Below, piece by piece: positions 1 through 4,259 of a stretch of 7,450 nucleotides of DNA. Under the pieces are notes generated by a model, which was not told the DNA's origin, did no database searches, and worked only from the letters and a program-made list of their open reading frames with translations. Both the position numbers and the translations under genes were made by a program. The first letter of the stretch is position 1. Each line of letters begins with the position of its first letter. Location of the stretch: assembly GCA_963798655.1 (NCBI GenBank), contig CAWCUH010000017.1:1-7450 (forward strand), in the 5' to 3' direction. The DNA comes from CAVSMC01 sp963798655 (lineage in GTDB: Bacteria > Pseudomonadota > Gammaproteobacteria > Burkholderiales > Casimicrobiaceae).

Positions 1-229
1 TCATTGACCAAGCCCATCGCGATCGCCGACAAACATCGCGGATTGACGTGCTCGTGAACCTCCACGCTGCAGTGAGTTTTAACTTGGTCTCGTTTACTAA
101 CCATGTCCGCGACCTTTGCCTCAATCGCGCGACGGAGAACTACCGCAGAACTCGACAAAGGAGATCAGCAACGGTCGAGCGCAGAGAAATCAATCGAATC
201 CTGGCCGCGAAAATATATAGGAGGCCGTC
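1..229. other. Gene-poor, lower-GC leader region
   Basis: I see no convincing gene here. A 61-codon plus-strand frame (48-233) has no good ribosome binding site and an unconvincing composition, and it runs into the better-supported gene at 230. The stretch is visibly richer in A/T than the polysaccharide genes to the right. Minor structure includes the palindromic octamer GCGATCGC at 19-26 and a 7-base direct repeat CATCGCG at 15-21 and 34-40; both could be chance. I found no pair of -35/-10 boxes with acceptable spacing. I also found no attC-type core box (GTTRRRY or its complement), so an upstream cassette boundary is not visible inside the window. Confidence 0.5.
219..224 (+). promoter_or_regulatory. 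Strong Shine-Dalgarno for the small orphan gene
   Basis: A perfect AGGAGG lies five bases upstream of the ATG at 230, preceded by the A/T-rich stretch AAATATATA. This fixes the start of the 91-residue gene and is the main reason to treat it as real. Confidence 0.8.
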
Positions 230-505
230 ATGAAAACAGAACCACGCAGAGTTCAGCTTGAAGGCAAGGAACTGGATACGATGGCCCGTTTGACGAATCG
301 TGTCGAGGGCGATTTGTTGAAGTTTGCGGAGCGTGTTCTGACATATCTTTACGGCAAGTCGCATGGTCTCCGCGTTAAATCTCTACGCGTTGTCCCGAAC
401 AACCTCAAGATTGCTGTGATGGATGAGAAGAGGAATGTCATTGGCGTTTGGGAGAATCCACCAGGCGTCTGTCGCAGGCCAAGAAGAGGAGAAAAGTTCG
501 ACTGA
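230..505 (+). CDS. Small orphan protein of unknown function (possible integron cassette gene)
   Basis: This is a 91-residue protein that I do not recognise. The start is well supported: ATG five bases after a perfect AGGAGG. The N-terminal half (about residues 8-45) looks helical and charged. Residues about 50-75 look like two beta strands (segments around SLRVVPNNLKIAV and RNVIGVWE), and the C-terminus is basic (RRPRRGEK). There is no signal peptide, membrane segment or obvious catalytic motif. Composition and codon use (more A/T at third positions) differ clearly from the polysaccharide genes, and the gene points the opposite way, so it is not part of that operon. About 40 bases after its stop is an attC-like inverted repeat in the orientation expected downstream of a cassette gene, which suggests a mobile cassette origin. 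Many cassette genes are such short orphans. Function is unknown; coding status is fairly likely. Confidence 0.65.
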   Translation: MKTEPRRVQLEGKELDTMARLTNRVEGDLLKFAERVLTYLYGKSHGLRVKSLRVVPNNLKIAVMDEKRNVIGVWENPPGVCRRPRRGEKFD

Positions 506-768
506 GGTATCGCCTTGCGAGTCAGCATTTCCGACGGCAGATGACGCCTAACCCCGCTGTATGGACTTCCCCGGAAATGCAAGCATTGCGTCGCTGACCA
601 AGGTTCAGACTGCAACTCTGTATACGGCCGTGTTGGGTGATCGCTTCGCACCCGGGCCAACTTAGGTAACCGCGCGCTGCGCTTTCATTCGTTCAGCGGC
701 CTCGTCGAGCGGCCACATGGTTAGCCAGCTGCGCGCCGCGTCGGTCTGACCGTCGTCTAAAGCCCGCC
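506..768. other. Junction between the lower-GC orphan region and the polysaccharide operon
   Basis: This 263-base stretch has no complete gene. It holds the attC-like repeat (546-638) and most of the short remnant frame (662-790). Composition changes across it, from mixed on the left to GC-rich on the right. Neither strand shows a convincing intrinsic terminator: there is no GC-rich hairpin followed by a clear T run after the operon end at 769 or after the orphan gene at 505. The small perfect palindrome CGGTC-T-GACCG (742-752) has a one-base centre and no U-tract. The operon may therefore end by other means, or transcription may continue past the junction. Confidence 0.5.
546..638 (+). repeat. 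Candidate integron attC recombination site
   Basis: The left end GCCTAAC (546-552) fits the attC box RYYYAAC and the right end GTTGGGT (632-638) fits GTTRRRY, 93 bases end to end, within the usual attC range. Pairing the arms inward (546-565 against 638-619) gives 13 Watson-Crick pairs, 4 G.T pairs and 3 mismatches in 20 positions, including a run pairing GTAT (559-562) with ATAC (622-625). Mismatches in the stem are normal for attC, because unpaired bases set strand choice. The site follows the orphan gene in cassette orientation; in that reading the recombination point would be between G632 and T633. The two boxes are mutually near-complementary, so the opposite orientation (ACCCAAC to GTTAGGC on the minus strand) cannot be excluded. 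No integrase or second attC is visible, so this is a solitary site or the edge of an array. Box matches alone could occur by chance; the extra stem and position raise the odds. Confidence 0.42.
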
Positions 769-790
769 TCAGCGTGCGCGGACAACGAAG
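662..790 (-). pseudogene. Short coding-like remnant after the sulfotransferase gene
   Basis: On the minus strand a frame open from 790 to a TAA at 662-664 encodes about 42 residues, with the stretch LDDGQTDAARSWLTMWPLDE followed by AAERMKAQRAVT. It reads like the helical C-terminus of a real protein, and about three quarters of its third codon positions are G/C, like the operon genes. It lacks a credible start: the only ATGs would give 18 residues or fewer, and the frame overlaps the last codons of the sulfotransferase in a different frame. Two explanations fit: the 3' end of a gene otherwise deleted when this junction formed, or a C-terminal tail of the sulfotransferase cut off by a frameshift near its TGA at 769-771. 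I cannot name the parent protein. Confidence 0.35.
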
Positions 791-1968
791 TCAAGCAGCC
801 AGAATTCGGTCAAGCTCGGGGCGTTGCGGCGATCGATCTCCAGCACGCAGCGGCCGTCGCCTACCGTCGCCGCGTCGACATCGACAGAGCTCCAGATCTG
901 GTTGGGATCGCCGATCTCCCGCCGTTCGTCGAACAACGGCAGCGGCGTGCCGTTCAGCCGCACGTGGACGGCGAACTGGATGTCGACCGGCGATACCCAG
1001 ACGACCGCCTCGATCCTCGCCGCACCGGCACGCGGCAGATTGAATTCCAGCCGTGCGACGTCGGTCTCGACGCGACGCGCGACCGAACGCACGTACCCGA
1101 GCGACGCGGCGAACAGCCGATCGGAGAATCCGCCGCAGCGCGTTGGCGCTTCCCAGTCGAGTGCATAGAGCGGTTGCGGCACCGGCGCCGGTACGCGCGG
1201 GCCGCGACGACCTTGCGTGATCTCGTCGCGCAGCCGCTCGCGTGTCCCGGGGTAGCGTTCGCGCGCGGCGTCGTACACGTCGCGCTCGTACGGGTACAGC
1301 TCGTCGAAGCGCGCGCGATAGGCGTCGTCGAACGGGCCGCCGGACACGTCGCCGTATTGCGCGGACGTGTTGAGCCGTGCGGGTGCGCCGGACTCCTGCC
1401 CGTTGAAGACGCGATCGATCCACAACGAATCCTCGTGCAGGCGATCCGCGAGCAGCACGATGTCGTAGCTGGCGAGCACCGCCTTCGCGCGCTCGCCCAC
1501 GTCCGCCGGCAGCGCGACGTCGTACACGGGATCGGGCAGGAAGTAGCTCGCGATGCTCGCGTGCCTGGGATACCAGTGCCGTGTCTGCTCCATCGCCTCG
1601 GCGTGAGCGCCACCGCGCAGCAGCCGCAGGAATTCGGCCTGCTGGTTCTGCAGCGCCTGCGGCTCGGAACCCTCGATGCGAACCAGGTGCCGACAAAGCG
1701 CCTGGAATCGCGACCACGGCTCGCGCAGCACGGTGACGAAAGTCCAGTCGGGAAGCCGTCGCGCGGCGACCCAATGCGGAACATGGCTGCCGACGAAAGC
1801 AAGGCGATCGAAGCGCGACGCCCGAAGCGTATAGAGCTCGACCGCGGTGACGAACGGCTCGACTCCGAGCTGGTCGCGATGCAACCCTCGGCAGAACACT
1901 TCGTTGAGCGACGTGCCGGCGCACTTCGGGACGTGATTGAAATAGAGCGGGAACCCGATTTGCTTCAT
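769..1968 (-). CDS. Sulfotransferase family protein with beta-rich C-terminal domain
   Basis: This 399-residue protein has the hallmarks of PAPS-dependent sulfotransferases: a 5'-phosphosulfate-binding P-loop PKCAGTS at residues 14-20 directly after the first strand, a GSH motif at 60-62, and a 3'-phosphate-binding segment VLREPWSR at 80-87. The family transfers sulfate from PAPS to hydroxyls of sugars or lipids, so the likely role is sulfation of the polysaccharide made by this operon, in the cytoplasm before export. There is no signal peptide or membrane segment, unlike Golgi relatives. Residues about 264-399 are a separate strand-rich domain with no motif I recognise, perhaps for acceptor binding. 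The ATG at 1968 places the P-loop at the expected distance from the N-terminus, but its Shine-Dalgarno is weak. It lies 24 bases after the acyltransferase stop, in the same frame, and is the last operon gene. The acceptor is unknown, and no PAPS synthesis genes are seen here. Confidence 0.85.
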   Translation of the reverse strand: MKQIGFPLYFNHVPKCAGTSLNEVFCRGLHRDQLGVEPFVTAVELYTLRASRFDRLAFVGSHVPHWVAARRLPDWTFVTVLREPWSRFQALCRHLVRIEGSEPQALQNQQAEFLRLLRGGAHAEAMEQTRHWYPRHASIASYFLPDPVYDVALPADVGERAKAVLASYDIVLLADRLHEDSLWIDRVFNGQESGAPARLNTSAQYGDVSGGPFDDAYRARFDELYPYERDVYDAARERYPGTRERLRDEITQGRRGPRVPAPVPQPLYALDWEAPTRCGGFSDRLFAASLGYVRSVARRVETDVARLEFNLPRAGAARIEAVVWVSPVDIQFAVHVRLNGTPLPLFDERREIGDPNQIWSSVDVDAATVGDGRCVLEIDRRNAPSLTEFWLLDFVVRAR

Positions 1969-1992
1969 GCGAGGATGCTCAGCAGCGCAGTC

Positions 1993-2607
1993 TCACGTGT
2001 GCAGCTTCCGCGCGGGCACGCCCACGTAGGTTCCGGGCTCGCGCAGATCGCAGACGACGGCCGCACCCGCGCCGACCGTGACGTCGTCGGCGATTGTGAT
2101 CCCGTCGATGACAACGGCCCCGGCGCCAAGAAAGACTCGGTCTCCGATCGTGCAGCGGCCGGCGACGGTGGCGTTGACCGACACGTGCGTGCAGCGGCCG
2201 ATCATCGATTCGTGATCGATCACCGCACCGGTGTTGACGATGCAGCCGTCGCGGATCACGGCCGCGGGACCGACGTGCGCCAAGTGCGCGACGAAGACGC
2301 CGCGGCCGAGCTGCGCTTCGAAGCCAACCTGCGCCCGGGGCGAGACAAGCGTATACAACTGCGCGCGGCCTGCGAAGGCCTGGAGCTGCAGTTCTCGTGC
2401 GCGGTTGTCGCCGGCGGCCGGCAGCACCGCCGACGTCGCAGTGAGCGGTGGACAGTCGGTGAGGGCAGCGAAACCGGCGAACGCTTCGCCGCGGCGCGCG
2501 TTGGCGTCGACGAATACGAGCGAGCCGACGCCGGCGGCGAGCGCGACGTCGGCGACGCTGCGCGCATGCCCTCCAAAGCCGAGCACGATCAGCGTGTCGG
2601 GCGTCAT
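1993..2607 (-). CDS. NeuD/PglD-type sugar O- or N-acyltransferase (left-handed beta-helix)
   Basis: This is a 204-residue two-domain protein, the usual length for the family. Residues 5-80 form a Rossmann-like N-terminal domain with the nucleotide-sugar-binding motif GFGGHAR (10-16). Residues about 86-195 carry imperfect hexapeptide repeats typical of a left-handed beta-helix, including IVNTGAVIDHE with His132-Glu133 at the place of the catalytic His in PglD. The C-terminal GVPAR (196-200) is a common acetyl-CoA-site ending. Homologues acetylate amino groups of UDP-4-amino sugars (PglD) or sialic acid hydroxyls (NeuD). Here no sialic acid or aminosugar pathway genes are present, so the substrate is unknown. 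A longer upstream frame exists to 2676, but the ATG at 2607 is preferred: it overlaps the glycosyltransferase stop as ATGA and starts the protein just before the first strand. Likely translated by coupling, since the Shine-Dalgarno is weak. Confidence 0.88.
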   Translation of the reverse strand: MTPDTLIVLGFGGHARSVADVALAAGVGSLVFVDANARRGEAFAGFAALTDCPPLTATSAVLPAAGDNRARELQLQAFAGRAQLYTLVSPRAQVGFEAQLGRGVFVAHLAHVGPAAVIRDGCIVNTGAVIDHESMIGRCTHVSVNATVAGRCTIGDRVFLGAGAVVIDGITIADDVTVGAGAAVVCDLREPGTYVGVPARKLHT

Positions 2608-4259
2608 GCGGCCGCTTGCTGCTCGCTGCCGATGCGGCGCAAGATCGACACGTAGTCGTCCAGCACGTCGTCCCACGATCGCGGTGCGATCGCAGCGTCG
2701 AAGTACGCGCGCTGGCGCGCGAGCAGCGCGTCGCGGTTGTCAAGCGCCCATTCGATGCGGCCGGCGATGTCCTTCCAGTCGTAGGGATCGAACAGCATGC
2801 TGGCCCGCAGCTCGGCATCGTCGATCGCATCGACGGTCACCGGAATGCGCGCCATCACGGCCGGCGTTCCCACCGATACGGCCTCGGAGAACGTGAACGG
2901 CAGGCCGCCCTCGAACAAGCTGGGGTTCACGGCGAGAGCCGCCATCCGGTAGCAAGCGGCGAGCTCCTGCGACGACAGCCGCTGCAGGAACAACACCTCC
3001 TCCTGGAGCCGCAGCCGCGAGACGTACTCGGTCACCTCGGGCGCGAGCTCCGGATTGCCGGTCAGCACGAGCTTGCAGCCGACGAAGCGCCGGCGCAGCA
3101 GGTGCTCGCACGCGCGCAGCAGGTTGACGATGTTCTTGTGCGGGCGGAACTGGCTCGCGTAGAACAGGAAGCGCGTCGACTCGCCGAGCGCGCCGATGCG
3201 AAGCGGCGTCGCCGTGCTGCGCACGACCGAGGCGACGACGTCGCGGCAGAACGCCTGCGTCGCAGCGCGCTCGTCTGGCGTTCCGATGATCGTGATCAGC
3301 GGCTCGAGGTGCACGGCGCCATGCGGAACGACGTCGATCGCACCGGGCGGAACCCCAAAGCGGCGAACGAGCGTGTCGTCGCGAACGTGCGCACTGTACG
3401 TGACGAAGTGGCGGCCCTCGGCGATGACACGCTCGATGTGACGAAACGTCTCGAGCATCCGCTCGCCGCCGATCGCGCTGAAGCTCGCTGCGAAATCGGA
3501 CAGCACGACATCGGGCACGCAGATGACGTGCGGCCGTTCGAGCTTGGACACGCTAGGCCAGAAAGCGGTCGGGCAGAACCATGCGATCACGTCGTCGGCT
3601 CCGCCAATCAGCGAGTGCAACACATCGATCTCGGCGTCCTCCATCTGCCGGTAGAGGTTGACGACGGTCGGCACGTCCTTCGGCGCGCGGCCGGCGAGAA
3701 TGTCTCCGGCCGCCCGTCCCAAGCCGCGATTGGCCATCGCCACCCAGCCGCCGAGAACGAGCTTCTGCACCTTCGACACGATCCAGCGGCCGCGGCGGGA
3801 GGCGACGTTGCCGAGCAGCGCGAACGGCATGATGACCATCGCCACGACGGCGACCAGAAGGCCGGCAGCGATCACGGGCGTCGCACTGCGCGTCGTGATC
3901 AGCCGCTTGCGCCAGGGCGAGAGCAGGCGATCGACAAGCGCGCCGGCACGGGCCATGTAATGCGCCCACCAGTGCGCGCGTCGTCGGCGGCGCCGCTCGC
4001 GTCCACGCCACTGCTCGTAGAGTCGCAGCAGCGCCGGCTTTCGCTTTGGCGACAGCACGTCGAACGCATCGGCGGGAATACCCTCGCCTTTGCAAAGCAG
4101 CATCAGGCTTTCGCGCGTCCAGCTCGGGCAGGCGACGACGAAGCGGATGTCGTCGCGCCTCGATGCCGCGGCGAGCAACGCCGCGAGATGGCGGCCCAGC
4201 CCCTCGGCACGCATATCGACGGTGGCGCCGTACGCGAGGTAGATGCCGAAGCGGCTCAC
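2604..4259 (-). CDS. GT4-like glycosyltransferase with an internal hydrophobic segment
   Basis: This 551-residue protein has a GT-B fold glycosyltransferase C-terminal half. It shows the donor-domain entry FRPHKNIVNLLRA (371-383), LVLTGNPE (397-404), and the acceptor/donor signature NPSLFEGGLPFTFSEAVSVG (445-464). The paired glutamates are E450 and E459, eight residues apart rather than the classic seven. The N-terminal domain begins FGIYLAYG. It is interrupted by an arginine-rich patch (86-94), then a strongly hydrophobic stretch at about 128-152, then a basic region at 155-165. That looks like a membrane anchor or a hydrophobic hairpin inserted in the fold, unusual because most GT4 enzymes are peripheral. 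The start is the GTG at 4259, which overlaps the previous gene's stop as GTGA and gives a natural N-terminus; the longer frame to 4421 reads as arginine-rich nonsense. Likely extends or initiates the exported glycan on a lipid carrier. Donor sugar unknown. Confidence 0.88.
   Translation of the reverse strand: MSRFGIYLAYGATVDMRAEGLGRHLAALLAAASRRDDIRFVVACPSWTRESLMLLCKGEGIPADAFDVLSPKRKPALLRLYEQWRGRERRRRRRAHWWAHYMARAGALVDRLLSPWRKRLITTRSATPVIAAGLLVAVVAMVIMPFALLGNVASRRGRWIVSKVQKLVLGGWVAMANRGLGRAAGDILAGRAPKDVPTVVNLYRQMEDAEIDVLHSLIGGADDVIAWFCPTAFWPSVSKLERPHVICVPDVVLSDFAASFSAIGGERMLETFRHIERVIAEGRHFVTYSAHVRDDTLVRRFGVPPGAIDVVPHGAVHLEPLITIIGTPDERAATQAFCRDVVASVVRSTATPLRIGALGESTRFLFYASQFRPHKNIVNLLRACEHLLRRRFVGCKLVLTGNPELAPEVTEYVSRLRLQEEVLFLQRLSSQELAACYRMAALAVNPSLFEGGLPFTFSEAVSVGTPAVMARIPVTVDAIDDAELRASMLFDPYDWKDIAGRIEWALDNRDALLARQRAYFDAAIAPRSWDDVLDDYVSILRRIGSEQQAAA

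Noticed and set aside
43..82. TTGACG (43-48) with TTTTAAC (76-82) as a promoter.
   Set aside because: The spacing of about 27 bases is far outside the usual 16-18.
48..233. A 61-codon plus-strand frame upstream of the orphan gene.
   Set aside because: No Shine-Dalgarno, no recognisable motif, and it overlaps the start of the well-supported gene at 230.
632..655. Hairpin GGGTG/CACCC just after the attC-like right box as a terminator.
   Set aside because: The stem is five pairs plus wobbles, with no T-rich tail.
349..660. A 103-codon minus-strand frame opposite the orphan gene and the attC-like repeat.
   Set aside because: It has no ribosome binding site, overlaps the better-supported plus-strand gene, and its sequence is unlike a folded protein. 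It may stay open only because of the repeat.
672..688. GCGC-GCT-GCGC followed by TTTCATT as a plus-strand terminator.
   Set aside because: The stem is only four pairs and the T run is interrupted; it also overlaps the coding-like remnant.
742..752. Palindrome CGGTC-T-GACCG as an operon terminator.
   Set aside because: The one-base centre cannot form a stable hairpin loop and no T run follows on the minus strand.
2608..2676. A longer N-terminus for the acyltransferase, starting at 2676.
   Set aside because: It would add 23 basic residues ahead of the Rossmann strand and lie inside the preceding gene; the ATGA overlap at 2604-2607 is the natural start.
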